From Lachnospiraceae bacterium (lineage in GTDB: Bacteria > Bacillota > Clostridia > Lachnospirales > Lachnospiraceae): a stretch of 64,000 nt of DNA. The position numbers and the translations under genes are program-made. Below, piece by piece: positions 44,294 through 52,997 of the stretch (the stretch's first letter is position 1; each line of letters begins with the position of its first letter). The notes beneath the pieces are model-generated. The model worked only from the letters and a program-made list of their open reading frames with translations, ran no database searches and was not told the DNA's origin. The stretch spans positions 186,001 to 250,000 of the forward strand of contig JAETRD010000006.1 of the NCBI GenBank assembly GCA_021770345.1. The letters run 5' to 3'.

Positions 44294-45193
44294 ATGGAAA
44301 AAAACAAAGGTATGATTCGGGATGAATTTCAGAGAACCGCAAACAGGGTGTCAATCGTCACAATCACGGGAAACGCGATATTGTCCATGATCAAGCTTTT
44401 CGCCGGGATGCTTGCGCATTCCGGTGCAATGATCAGCGACGCGGTGCACTCTGCGTCGGATGTGTTCAGCACCGTCATCGTGATGATCGGTATCCGGCTG
44501 GCGGCGAAGGAATCCGACCGGGAGCATCCGTACGGACACGAGCGGCTCGAGTGTGTCGCGGCAATTATTTTGTCGATGGTTCTTTTTATAACGGGGCTCG
44601 GAATCGGCAGGGAGGCGCTGAAAAATATTTTCGGAGGTGATTACGAACGGCTGCAGATACCGGGGATCGCTGCGCTGGCTGCGGCGGTTCTCTCAATTGT
44701 CAGCAAGGAAGCGATGTACTGGTATACAAGGTATTACGCCAAAAAGATTGACTCGAGCGCGCTGATGGCGGATGCATGGCATCACCGCTCCGACGCGCTC
44801 TCGTCCGTCGGTGCCCTGATCGGAATCGTCGGCGCGCGGCTTGGCTATCCGGTGATGGATTCCGTGGCCAGTCTGGTGATTTTCGGATTTATCGCGAAGG
44901 CCGCCTTTGATATTTTTAAGGATGCCGTGGATAAGATGGTAGATCATTCCTGTGACGAGGAAACGGAGCGGCAGATTTATGACTGCGTGATGGAAAATGA
45001 TCATGTGCTCGGAATTGACCTGCTGCAGACCCGTATCTTCGGAAATAAGATTTATGTGGATGTGGAGATTCAGGTGGATGGTTTATACAGTCTGCAGGAG
45101 GCGCATGAGATCGCGGAGCTGGTGCACGAAAAGATCGAGCGGGAGTTTCAGAAGGTAAAGCACATTATGGTGCATGTAAATCCGAAAGAGTAG
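44294..45193 (+). CDS. Cation diffusion facilitator, probable Co/Ni (czcD-like) exporter
   Basis: 299 residues with six membrane helices in the first ~210 residues. Metal sites: ISDAVHSASDVFS in helix 2 (Asp-x3... His/Asp) and MADAWHHRSDALSS in helix 5. The cytosolic C-terminal domain has a ferredoxin-like fold (YDCVMENDHVLGIDLLQTRI, VDVEIQVDGLYSLQEAHEIA). CDF proteins export divalent metals in exchange for protons. The NiCo riboswitch in the leader points to cobalt or nickel rather than zinc, an inference from regulation. Start codon has GGAGG 12 bases upstream. Confidence 0.95.
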   Translation: MEKNKGMIRDEFQRTANRVSIVTITGNAILSMIKLFAGMLAHSGAMISDAVHSASDVFSTVIVMIGIRLAAKESDREHPYGHERLECVAAIILSMVLFITGLGIGREALKNIFGGDYERLQIPGIAALAAAVLSIVSKEAMYWYTRYYAKKIDSSALMADAWHHRSDALSSVGALIGIVGARLGYPVMDSVASLVIFGFIAKAAFDIFKDAVDKMVDHSCDEETERQIYDCVMENDHVLGIDLLQTRIFGNKIYVDVEIQVDGLYSLQEAHEIAELVHEKIEREFQKVKHIMVHVNPKE

Positions 45194-45266
45194 AAAGCCG
45201 CATCTTGGATGGCAGGAAGATAGACTGTAATCAAATATGTTAAATCATGATTTGAGGAGTGACATT

Positions 45267-46154
45267 ATGATAGAGGTGTTATTCGGAGAAAGTGAAGCGG
45301 CATCGATGAGGGCGGCAAAAAGTACCGTCATCACAGGTAAGGTTGACGGGCCCACAGCTGTATGGGCAGCCGGAAAAAAGAAACCGCCGGAACGAGAGAA
45401 TTGCGGATGGATTGAGGGAACGGCAGAGGAGGTTATCTGTCTCGGTTTCTTATTGGACGTTGGTGATATCAGGGAAGATATAAGCAGTGAGTATCGCAGG
45501 CATCTGATTTATTCCATGTATGCACAACAGCAGTGGGGAAAAGAGGAAGAAACGGACGCATCACTGATGCGGCTGTGTGATCACTATTGTGCGGAACTGG
45601 AGCGTCTGAAGGCATATTTGGCAGAGGGGAACCCCATCCGGGTGTGGTACAGTGACGCGCCGTATTCCAGGTGTGGCTTTTACCATTTGTGCGCTTGTCT
45701 TCAAAAATATCAGAATGAGATATGTGTCGTAAAACTGCCCGAATATCGGATCCGCACCGATCATGCTATCGTATCTTATAAAAATTGGGGAGAGGTTGCC
45801 GCAGAAGAATTTTTCGGATTTTTAACCTGCGAAAAGAAATTATCCGCGGAAGAAATTCGGATGTATGCCATGCTATGGAGCATTCTGCAGGAAGATAACA
45901 GTCCCTTACGGGCGGTCGTCAACGGAAAACTGACGGGGGTGCCGGAAGATTTTTATGATTTTCTGATCCGGAAAAGAATAACCCAAAAACCGATCAAAGA
46001 GGCAAGATTGATCGGTGATATTCTTGGATATAACCAGCTTGGAGTCGGGGACTGGTGGTATGCCAAACGAATCGATCACCTGATTGGGACCGGAAAAATC
46101 AAAGTTGTTGAAGATTCGGAGAATAAATACGCGAGAACAATCCGTTTGGCATAG
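45267..46154 (+). CDS. DUF1835/DUF3658-type protein
   Basis: 295 residues from ATG 45267 (ribosome binding site GAGGAG). The N-terminal half has the DUF1835 features MIEVLFGESEAASMRAAK and IRVWYSDAPYSRCGFYHLC. The C-terminal part (EDFYDFLIRKRITQKPIKEA, ARLIGDILG...GVGDWWYAKRI) matches the DUF3658 kind. Function of the family is not established. Cytosolic, no membrane segments. It follows the CDF gene by 73 bp and may be transcribed separately. The convergent MerR gene ends 27 bp away. Confidence 0.85.
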   Translation: MIEVLFGESEAASMRAAKSTVITGKVDGPTAVWAAGKKKPPERENCGWIEGTAEEVICLGFLLDVGDIREDISSEYRRHLIYSMYAQQQWGKEEETDASLMRLCDHYCAELERLKAYLAEGNPIRVWYSDAPYSRCGFYHLCACLQKYQNEICVVKLPEYRIRTDHAIVSYKNWGEVAAEEFFGFLTCEKKLSAEEIRMYAMLWSILQEDNSPLRAVVNGKLTGVPEDFYDFLIRKRITQKPIKEARLIGDILGYNQLGVGDWWYAKRIDHLIGTGKIKVVEDSENKYARTIRLA

Positions 46155-46181
46155 TATAATAGAAGTTTTATCCTGATTTAA

Positions 46182-47018
46182 TTAATGTACTCTTTTGCGG
46201 GGCGCAAGGATTCCGAATGCCAGTACGCCGATCAGCACGGCGGTATCTGCGAGCAGGACAAACGCGATGTTTTTTACAATCCCATACACAAACAGCACGG
46301 TAAAAAGTTCCGCCGACAGCATGAGAAAACAGAGGTAGTTCGACAGATATTCGGCGATAAGTGTTCCGCGGGGAAACGCCGTGCACATTTTTGTATAGAT
46401 GACAGGCTTTACAAAAACGCGGACGAAGAGACAGGCCAGCGGACAGGCAAACATAAATTTTTTGTCCGCATAAGAAACGGCGCCTCCGTTGCTCCACTGA
46501 ATCGGTATTTCATCCGGCAGGTCTGGATAAGTCAGGACGGCAAGCATAAGGCACAGCAGTGCGATGACAGTCCAGGTGATCAGGCTGCCCCACAGGTACA
46601 GGAATCCGACCGAATCCAGCTTGAAAATCGTTTTGTGTTCGCTCCAATAGGGTGTCAAATCGGCCACATATTTTTCCGGATGCAGGTTGTCATAACTGAC
46701 GCTCCCGTCTTTTTGGATTTTTTCGCAGATTGCTTTTGCGCGGCTTAAATCTTCTATCAGGAGTCGAAGGGAAGAGGTCTGCGTTTCTATGAGTTCCGCC
46801 AGAGGAGTTTTTTGGGACTGGACGAGGCGGATGTCCTCGACAGAGATTCCCAGCGTGCGCAGAAACGCAATTTTTTTGATGGTTTCGATATCCTTTTTTG
46901 AATAATCCCTGTATCCGTTTTTCTCGTTTCGTGACGGTTCGATCAGCTTTTCTTTTTCATAAAACCGGATATTGGAACGCGTCAATCCGGTTTCTTTTTC
47001 GACTTCTTTTATTGTCAT
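46182..47018 (-). CDS. MerR-family regulator with C-terminal membrane domain (DUF1648-like)
   Basis: 278 residues. N-terminal MerR HTH: MTIKEVEKETGLTRSNIRFY, EKEKLIEPSRNEKNGYRDYS, then the dimerisation helix through about residue 100. The C-terminal half has about four membrane helices, with the loop PDLPDEIPIQWSNGGAVSYA that marks DUF1648-type domains of SdpI-like immunity proteins. A DNA-binding head on a membrane sensor suggests direct control by a membrane signal, possibly a peptide or membrane stress. Its own promoter has the MerR-type 19-bp spacer (47079-47109), so autoregulation is likely. Confidence 0.88.
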   Translation of the reverse strand: MTIKEVEKETGLTRSNIRFYEKEKLIEPSRNEKNGYRDYSKKDIETIKKIAFLRTLGISVEDIRLVQSQKTPLAELIETQTSSLRLLIEDLSRAKAICEKIQKDGSVSYDNLHPEKYVADLTPYWSEHKTIFKLDSVGFLYLWGSLITWTVIALLCLMLAVLTYPDLPDEIPIQWSNGGAVSYADKKFMFACPLACLFVRVFVKPVIYTKMCTAFPRGTLIAEYLSNYLCFLMLSAELFTVLFVYGIVKNIAFVLLADTAVLIGVLAFGILAPRKRVH

Positions 47019-47078
47019 GCCTGCTGCCTCCTTCTTTCATTTTGCGATGTCTCACAGATCTGACTGTGATTCTTTTTC

Positions 47079-47109
47079 ATTATAAGGTGTCAACAAGGTT
47101 TACAGTCAA
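47079..47109 (-). promoter_or_regulatory. MerR-type promoter with 19-bp spacer and dyad
   Basis: On the minus strand TTGACT and TATAAT are separated by 19 bp, the over-long spacer that MerR proteins untwist. The spacer carries an imperfect dyad (TGTAAACC against the complement of GGTTGACA-like TGTCAACA). A further perfect dyad TCACAG-N6-CTGTGA lies at 47052-47069 in the leader. Confidence 0.7.
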
Positions 47110-47262
47110 GGGTTTATCAAAATTTGAAATACCAAAATTTGGAGGTGAATGGAGAAATTTAAGAAACACTTTACTGGAATTGTGTGCAGGCGTGTGGTAG
47201 AATAATACAGCAAAATATATGCATGTGGAGGAAGATTGACAGGTTCAATCCGGAATTAAAGA

Positions 47263-47943
47263 ATGAAACGATATATAGTCAGCTGTCTTTTACTCCTGCT
47301 GCCGGTTCTTTTTTCAGCCTGCAGTAAAAATACAGACGGCGCAGGGAGCAGCGCGCAGGGCAGCGCGTCGGAGGAATCTGTGTCCGAAGTAATCGGGGAT
47401 GCGGACGGCGATTTCCGTGAAATCTACGCACAGACAGTCAGGGAGAACATGGGGGAGGACATCCTGTTTTCGCTGATTTATCTCGATGACGACGAGGTTC
47501 CGGAGCTGGTTGTGTATGACAGCTTCTATGGGAGCTGTTCGATTTATACAATAAAAGATGACGCGGCAGTCTGCCTGATGGATCAGATGACCGCCGTGGA
47601 ACTGACCTATTTTGAGCAAAGCGGCGTTGTGGCGCTGTTTGCGCGCTGGAACGGCGGCGGTGACGAGGGCGGCTACGGGTGGTATTACTATCAGCTGACA
47701 GACGGCGATATCGTCACGGACGATTCCGTGCCGGCGCTTGGCTTCACATACAATGCGCTTTCCGACGAGGCGGGCGTATACACGGGCAGAGGAGTTACCG
47801 ACTATACCTGTGCGGGGCGGGAGTGCGATGAGGCGGCGTATCGGGAAAAGGCGGACGCGCTTGGCATCACGGAGGACGGAGGTCGGGTCTGCTGGGAGAA
47901 TGCGGTTTCCGGAGAAGAAATGCGGTCACTGCTCACGGAGTGA
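47263..47943 (+). CDS. Lipoprotein of unknown function
   Basis: 226 residues with a lipoprotein signal: MKRYIVSCLLLLLPVLFSAC, where Cys20 is the lipidation site. A Ser/Gly/Ala linker follows (to about residue 50). The mature domain contains ILFSLIYLDDDEVPELVVYD, a calcium-binding-like DxDxD pattern found in many Clostridia lipoproteins that read an acidic, EF-hand-like loop (YDDDEVPEL). The rest is alpha/beta with GGGDEGGYGWYYYQL. Located on the outer face of the membrane. Ribosome binding site unclear; monocistronic. Confidence 0.85.
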   Translation: MKRYIVSCLLLLLPVLFSACSKNTDGAGSSAQGSASEESVSEVIGDADGDFREIYAQTVRENMGEDILFSLIYLDDDEVPELVVYDSFYGSCSIYTIKDDAAVCLMDQMTAVELTYFEQSGVVALFARWNGGGDEGGYGWYYYQLTDGDIVTDDSVPALGFTYNALSDEAGVYTGRGVTDYTCAGRECDEAAYREKADALGITEDGGRVCWENAVSGEEMRSLLTE

Positions 47944-48018
47944 GCGGCAGCGAAACACCTGATTTTTCCGATGAAGAAATAAAAATATAAACACGATTTA
48001 AAATCCAGGGAGGGAACA

Positions 48019-48792
48019 ATGGGACTGATAACGCAACAATCCATTGCAGAACAAACGGATAGGGCGCAGGGCGAAATGTCCGTTGCAGAACAAACGGATA
48101 GGGCGCAGGGCGCCATATCCGTTGTAGAACAAAAGGACGGTTCGCAGGGCGAAGTGTCCGTTGTTTTGGCGTCCGGATCTCCGCGGCGCAGGGAGCTGCT
48201 CGCACAGCTTGGGCTCGAATTTGAGGTGTGCCCGGCGCGGGGCGAGGAGATCACGACGAAGGAAACGCCTGCGGAGGTGGTAAAAGAGCTTGCCGGACAG
48301 AAAGCAAGAGAGGTGGCCTCCCTGATCAAAAGCTATGAGGCGGGGCACCCGGAGCTTGTGACGCCGCGGGATATCCTTGTGCTCGGGGCGGACACGGTCG
48401 TAAGCTGCGCTGCGGAGGGCGGCCGGGAGGTGATTCTCGGAAAACCGAAGGACGAGGCGGACGCATTCCGGATGCTGTCGCTGCTTTCCGGGAAAACACA
48501 TTCGGTTTATACGGGCGTGGCGGTCGTTCTTATGGATGCTTCCGGAAAAGCGGGGGAGTTTTCCTTTTTCGAGGAGACAAGGGTGACGATACGCGCCATG
48601 AGCGAGGAGGAAATCCGCTGGTACATTGCGACCGGGGAGCCGATGGACAAGGCCGGCGCTTACGGGATTCAGGGGAAATGTGCGATTTTTGTTGACAAAA
48701 TCGAAGGTGACTATAATAATGTGGTAGGGCTTCCGGTGGCAGCCGTTTACCGGGAGTTGAAAAAGCTTGGAATCAACCTGGTTTTATCATAG
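48019..48792 (+). CDS. maf: Maf-type nucleotide pyrophosphatase with repeat-built N-terminal extension
   Basis: 257 residues. The Maf core starts at VVLASGSPRRRELLAQLGLE (about residue 48) and continues with the Maf signatures PAEVVKELAGQKA, VLGADTVV and the Lys/Gln-rich LGKPKDEADAFRML, FEETRVTIRAMSEEEI and KAGAYGIQGK. Maf proteins hydrolyse non-canonical or canonical nucleoside triphosphates and affect septation. Normal Maf begins one or two residues before VLAS; here about 46 extra residues come from three 13-residue units of a 39-bp repeat (48040-48156). ATG 48019 has GGGAGGGAAC upstream. An internal in-frame ATG in the repeats is a possible alternative start. Confidence 0.92.
   Translation: MGLITQQSIAEQTDRAQGEMSVAEQTDRAQGAISVVEQKDGSQGEVSVVLASGSPRRRELLAQLGLEFEVCPARGEEITTKETPAEVVKELAGQKAREVASLIKSYEAGHPELVTPRDILVLGADTVVSCAAEGGREVILGKPKDEADAFRMLSLLSGKTHSVYTGVAVVLMDASGKAGEFSFFEETRVTIRAMSEEEIRWYIATGEPMDKAGAYGIQGKCAIFVDKIEGDYNNVVGLPVAAVYRELKKLGINLVLS
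48040..48156 (+). repeat. 39-bp in-frame tandem repeat at the start of maf (3 copies)
   Basis: Copies start at 48040, 48079 and 48118, and a fourth begins at 48157 as the gene proper resumes. Units encode S-[IV]-[AV]-E-Q-[TK]-D-[RG]-[AS]-Q-G-[EA]-x. Period and peptide (E-Q ... G-E-x-S) resemble the 39-bp repeat in RNase H. Confidence 0.92.
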
Positions 48793-48821
48793 GAAGATTA
48801 CGGAAAGGCGGGGAGTGGCGT

Positions 48822-49082
48822 ATGGTGTATGAGGAGGCATGTCTGAACGCGTTTCTGGCACGGCAGGGGCAGCTTTTCGCGGAGCCTGTCGCGGAGACGT
48901 TAGAGGAGGCGGACGCATTTTTGGAGGACTGCATGGCGGTTGTGTGTAAAAATAAAAAAGAAGTGCGAAGATATTTCGAGGAGGCGGGAACCGATATCTG
49001 CGGGATGAGCGAGAACGAGCTTTTGGAGGCCAGCGAAGTATTTGAGATCGGGGACGGAAGATATCTGATTGTGGAAGCATAG
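48822..49082 (+). CDS. Small acidic protein of unknown function
   Basis: 86 residues: MVYEEACLNAFLARQGQLFA, AETLEEADAFLEDCMAVVCK, NKKEVRRYFEEAGTDICGMS, EIGDGRYLIVEA. Acidic, mainly helical, with a short beta end; three Cys without clear motif. It sits 29 bp after maf with only a weak ribosome binding site (GGCGGGGAGTGG), between two enzymes, and is probably in the same operon. I do not recognise a named family. Confidence 0.75.
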   Translation: MVYEEACLNAFLARQGQLFAEPVAETLEEADAFLEDCMAVVCKNKKEVRRYFEEAGTDICGMSENELLEASEVFEIGDGRYLIVEA

Positions 49083-49149
49083 GCGAATTACTTCTATGCG
49101 AGAACAAAGTCGGCGTGGGCGTGGCACACGCTGCAGAAATGGGGGAAAG

Positions 49150-50547
49150 ATGAAGAATTATGATGTGATTATTATCGGCGCGGGGCCGTCCGGCATTTTC
49201 TGCGCGTACGAGCTGATTCATGCAAGACGGGACTTAAAGGTTCTGATGATAGAGAAGGGGAGAAGGATTGAGAAACGGACCTGTCCGAAGCGCAAGACAA
49301 AGGTCTGCGTGGGCTGTACGCCCTGCTCCATCACGACTGGATTTGCGGGAGCCGGTGCGTTTTCCGACGGGAAGCTCTCGCTCTCCCCGGATGTGGGCGG
49401 CAATCTGCCGGAGATTCTGGGCTATGACAGGACGGTCGAGCTGTTGAAGGAGTCGGATGACATTTATCTGAAATTCGGTGCGGACACCAAGGTGTACGGT
49501 GTGGACAAGGAGAAAGAAATCCGCGAGATACGCAGAAAAGCGATCAATGCGAATCTGAAATTAATCGAGTGCCCGATCCGTCATCTCGGGACCGAGGAGG
49601 GCTACAAGATTTATTCGAGACTCCAGGAGCATTTGCTTGCGGAGGGCGTCGAGATGATGTTTGACACGATGGTGCAGGATATTATTATCGAAGACAACCG
49701 GGTAAAGGGAATTCTCACCGATAAAGGCGAGACCTGCATGGCCCCGGAAGTGATCTCCGCGGTGGGGCGCGAGGGTGCGGACTGGTTTTCCCATATCTGC
49801 ACGCAGCATGACATCGAGACGCAGGTCGGGACCGTCGACGTGGGTGTCCGCGTGGAGGTCCGCGACGAGGTGATGGAATTTCTGAACGAAAATCTCTATG
49901 AGGCGAAGCTTGTGTACCATACGCCGACGTTTGACGACAAGGTGCGCACGTTCTGTACCAATCCGTCCGGCGAGGTCGCGACCGAATACTACGACAACGG
50001 GCTTGCTGTCGTAAACGGGCATGCCTATAAATCGAAGGAGCTTAAGACAAACAACACCAATTTTGCCATTCTCGTGTCGAAGAATTTCACGAAACCGTTC
50101 AAGACGCCGATTGAGTACGGCAAACAGATTGCGCAGCTGTCGAATATGCTCTGCGACGGCAGGATTCTGGTGCAGACCTTCGGGGATTTCCGACGGGGAA
50201 GAAGAACGACAGAGGAGCGCCTTTGCAGGAATAATCTGATTCCGACGTTAAAGGACGCCGTGCCGGGAGACTTATCGCTGGTGTTCCCGCACCGCATTAT
50301 GGTGGACATCGAGGAGATGATTCTGGCGCTGGACAAAGTGACGCCCGGACTTGCGAGTGACGAGACGCTGCTCTATGGAGTGGAGGTGAAGTTTTACTCA
50401 AATAAGGTAGTTGTGAATACGGATTTTGAGACGAGCGTAAAGGGGCTTCGCGCGATCGGCGACGGTGCGTCCGTGACACGCGGACTGCAGCAGGCGTCCG
50501 CGAACGGTATTTCCGTGGCGAGAAGCATTTTAAAGACGATGGAATAA
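49150..50547 (+). CDS. FAD-dependent oxidoreductase (COG2509-type flavoprotein)
   Basis: 465 residues from ATG 49150 (GGGGGAAAG upstream). FAD-binding start YDVIIIGAGPSGIFCAYELI, then a Cys cluster KVCVGCTPCSITTGFAGAGA that is characteristic of this group, FSDGKLSLSPDVGG, and the second FAD motif LRAIGDGASVTRGLQQASAN near the C-terminus. Cytosolic. Physiological substrate of the family is not established; it is annotated as a dehydrogenase-like flavoprotein. Followed by a PpiC lipoprotein gene after 15 bp. Confidence 0.9.
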   Translation: MKNYDVIIIGAGPSGIFCAYELIHARRDLKVLMIEKGRRIEKRTCPKRKTKVCVGCTPCSITTGFAGAGAFSDGKLSLSPDVGGNLPEILGYDRTVELLKESDDIYLKFGADTKVYGVDKEKEIREIRRKAINANLKLIECPIRHLGTEEGYKIYSRLQEHLLAEGVEMMFDTMVQDIIIEDNRVKGILTDKGETCMAPEVISAVGREGADWFSHICTQHDIETQVGTVDVGVRVEVRDEVMEFLNENLYEAKLVYHTPTFDDKVRTFCTNPSGEVATEYYDNGLAVVNGHAYKSKELKTNNTNFAILVSKNFTKPFKTPIEYGKQIAQLSNMLCDGRILVQTFGDFRRGRRTTEERLCRNNLIPTLKDAVPGDLSLVFPHRIMVDIEEMILALDKVTPGLASDETLLYGVEVKFYSNKVVVNTDFETSVKGLRAIGDGASVTRGLQQASANGISVARSILKTME

Positions 50548-50562
50548 CGACGGGTGCTTACG

Positions 50563-51555
50563 ATGAAGAGAAAAAATACATGCGGCCTGATATGCGCGGC
50601 GCTTTTGCTTGCGGTACTGCCTGCGGGATGTCAGGTTGGAAATCGTAATGTTGTCGTGATGAGCACGATGAGCAGCAAGCAGGTATTTCAGATCGGGGGA
50701 AGAGAGTGCAGTTTAAAGGAGGCGCGGGTCTATCTGTGCAATTACGCTAACATTTACGGTACGGCTTACACGATTGATTTGTGGCAGCATGATTTCGGCG
50801 CGTATTCCCTGGAGGATTATATTAAGGATATCACGCTCAGCGAGCTGACGCGGGTGTACTGCATGGATTTGCTTGCGGAGTCGAGGGAGATTGGCCTGAC
50901 GGAGGAGGAACTTAAGAAAACCGCGGAGGCCGCGGAGGAATATTACGCATCCCTGACGCGGGACGAGATTCTCTATATGGAAGTCACCGAAGCCGACATC
51001 AGGGAGTACTATGAGCACTATGCGCTGGCGCAGAAGCTTTACAATTCTCTGACCGGCGAGGTCAACGAGGAGGTCAGCGACGACGAGGCCCGCGTGATGG
51101 AGATTATGCAGATTTATGTGTCGGATCAGGCGAAGGCAATGCATGTACAGCAAAAGCTCGCGGCAGGGGATGATTTTGCCGCGGTGGCTGGAAATTACAA
51201 CGAGCTTCCGGCGATACAGGTCTCGGTTGCGCGGGATGATCTGCCAAAGGAGGTCGAAGAGATTGCCTTTCAGTTGGACGACAACGAGATTTCCGACCGG
51301 ATTGAAGTAGAAAACGGCTACTATTTTATCAAATGTCTGAATAAATATGATGTGGAGCAGACGGAGGCGAATAAGTCAAACATCGTCGAGAAGCGTGAGA
51401 AGGAAGCGTTTGACGATGTGTACCACGAATTTACGGCGGGCCTTAGTTCCTATCTGAACGAGGAGGCCTGGGAGGAAGTGCGCTTAGACGCCGGAGAGGA
51501 GATAGCGACGACCGGTTTTTTTGAGATATATGAGAAATATTGCAGCGGCATCTGA
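50563..51555 (+). CDS. PpiC/parvulin-type foldase lipoprotein
   Basis: 330 residues from ATG 50563. Lipoprotein signal MKRKNTCGLICAALLLAVLP then AGC, with Cys23 lipidated. An N-terminal SurA-like helical chaperone part (about 45-180) is followed by a parvulin-like domain (about 185-275: ARVMEIMQIYVSDQAKAMHV, KLAAGDDFAAVAGNYNE, IAFQLDDNEISDRIEVENGY). The active-site His expected near ARHIL reads MQIYV, so isomerase activity may be weak or lost. It probably assists folding of exported proteins at the outer membrane face. Confidence 0.85.
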   Translation: MKRKNTCGLICAALLLAVLPAGCQVGNRNVVVMSTMSSKQVFQIGGRECSLKEARVYLCNYANIYGTAYTIDLWQHDFGAYSLEDYIKDITLSELTRVYCMDLLAESREIGLTEEELKKTAEAAEEYYASLTRDEILYMEVTEADIREYYEHYALAQKLYNSLTGEVNEEVSDDEARVMEIMQIYVSDQAKAMHVQQKLAAGDDFAAVAGNYNELPAIQVSVARDDLPKEVEEIAFQLDDNEISDRIEVENGYYFIKCLNKYDVEQTEANKSNIVEKREKEAFDDVYHEFTAGLSSYLNEEAWEEVRLDAGEEIATTGFFEIYEKYCSGI

Positions 51556-51586
51556 GGCGGGCTGCAGAAAGGGCATAAGAACGGAC

Positions 51587-52939
51587 ATGACAAAGGATAT
51601 GACGAGCGGTTCTCCGATGAAACTGATTTTGGGATTTTCGGTGCCGCTGCTGTTCGGGTTTTTATTTCAGCAGTTTTACAATCTGATGGATACACTGATT
51701 GTAGGGCGGTTTCTTGGAGTGGATGCGCTGGCATCGGTGGGGTCGACCGGCTCCGTCAACTTTCTGATTATCGGGTTTTGTATGGGGGTCTGCAACGGGT
51801 TTGCGATTCCTCTGGCACACCGTTTCGGGGCCGGAGATTACCGAGCGCTGCGGGCGTTTATGATGAACGCGGTGTATCTGTCCGCGATTTTTGCGGTGGT
51901 GATGACGGTGCTGACCGTGAGCTTTTGCCGGCCGATTCTGCAGCTGATGCGGACGCCGGACAATATTATCGACGGCGCATACCGGTATATTGTGATCATC
52001 TTTGCGGGCATACCGGTGACATACCTCTACAATCTGGTGTCGGGAGTGATTCGTTCGATCGGGGACAGCAGGACGCCGGTCGTGTTTCTGACACTGGCCT
52101 CGGCCGTCAATATCGCGCTTGATCTGATTTTTATCGTGAGTCTTGGGATGGGAGTCGAGGGAGCTGCGCTTGCCACGGTGATTTCTCAGGCGGTCTCCGG
52201 GATCGGATGCCTGATCTACAGCCGGAAAAAGTTCGAGGTGCTGCGCACGGATGCGGATGAGCGGAGAATCAACACTTCCTATATGAAGACGCTCTGTAAT
52301 ATGGGAGTTCCGATGGGGTTGCAGTACTCGATCACCGCCATCGGGAGTGTGATTTTACAGAGTGCGGTCAACAGCCTCGGCTCGAATGCGGTGGCGGCGA
52401 TGACGGCGGGCTCGAAGATCAGCATGTTTTTCTGCTGCCCGTTTGATGCGCTCGGCTCGACGATGGCGACCTACGGCGGGCAGAACGTCGGGGCGAAGAA
52501 GATGGAGCGCATCTCCGGGGGATTGAAAGCGAGCTCGATTCTGGGCGTCGGGTACGCGGTGTTTGCTTTTTTTGTGTTGCTTGCCTGCGGTTCGAAACTG
52601 GCCGGCTTTTTTGTGGAGACGGCGGTGCCGGAGGTGATTCGGAACGCACGGCTGTTTCTGGTCGCAAACAGCGCGTTTTATGTGGCGTTGGTCTTTGTGA
52701 ACATCGTGCGGTTTTTGATTCAGGGCATGGGCTACAGCAAGTTCGCGGTTCTGGCGGGCGTTTTTGAGATGGCGGCCCGCACGCTTGTGGGGTTTGTGTT
52801 TGTGCCGCTATTCGGATTTCCGGCGGCCTGCTTTGCGAGCCCGGTGGCATGGGTCTTTGCGGACGCGTTTCTGTTCCCGGCATATGTGCATGTATTAAAA
52901 AAGACGAAGCGTATGCTCGGGGAACCGATGCACGGATAG
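51587..52939 (+). CDS. MATE-family multidrug efflux transporter
   Basis: 450 residues from ATG 51587, the length typical of the family; upstream in-frame ATGs would add 22 residues and overlap the foldase end. Twelve membrane helices with two homologous halves: SGSPMKLILGFSVPLLFGFL, LMDTLIVGRFLGVDALASVG at the start and NMGVPMGLQYSITAIGSVIL in the middle. MATE proteins export cationic drugs using Na+ or H+ gradients. The uppP gene follows 58 bp downstream. Confidence 0.94.
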   Translation: MTKDMTSGSPMKLILGFSVPLLFGFLFQQFYNLMDTLIVGRFLGVDALASVGSTGSVNFLIIGFCMGVCNGFAIPLAHRFGAGDYRALRAFMMNAVYLSAIFAVVMTVLTVSFCRPILQLMRTPDNIIDGAYRYIVIIFAGIPVTYLYNLVSGVIRSIGDSRTPVVFLTLASAVNIALDLIFIVSLGMGVEGAALATVISQAVSGIGCLIYSRKKFEVLRTDADERRINTSYMKTLCNMGVPMGLQYSITAIGSVILQSAVNSLGSNAVAAMTAGSKISMFFCCPFDALGSTMATYGGQNVGAKKMERISGGLKASSILGVGYAVFAFFVLLACGSKLAGFFVETAVPEVIRNARLFLVANSAFYVALVFVNIVRFLIQGMGYSKFAVLAGVFEMAARTLVGFVFVPLFGFPAACFASPVAWVFADAFLFPAYVHVLKKTKRMLGEPMHG

Positions 52940-52997
52940 TCAGACACACGGCCTTTTGGGGCCTCTGCGGATTGGATGTCAGAGAGAAAGGAAAAAA

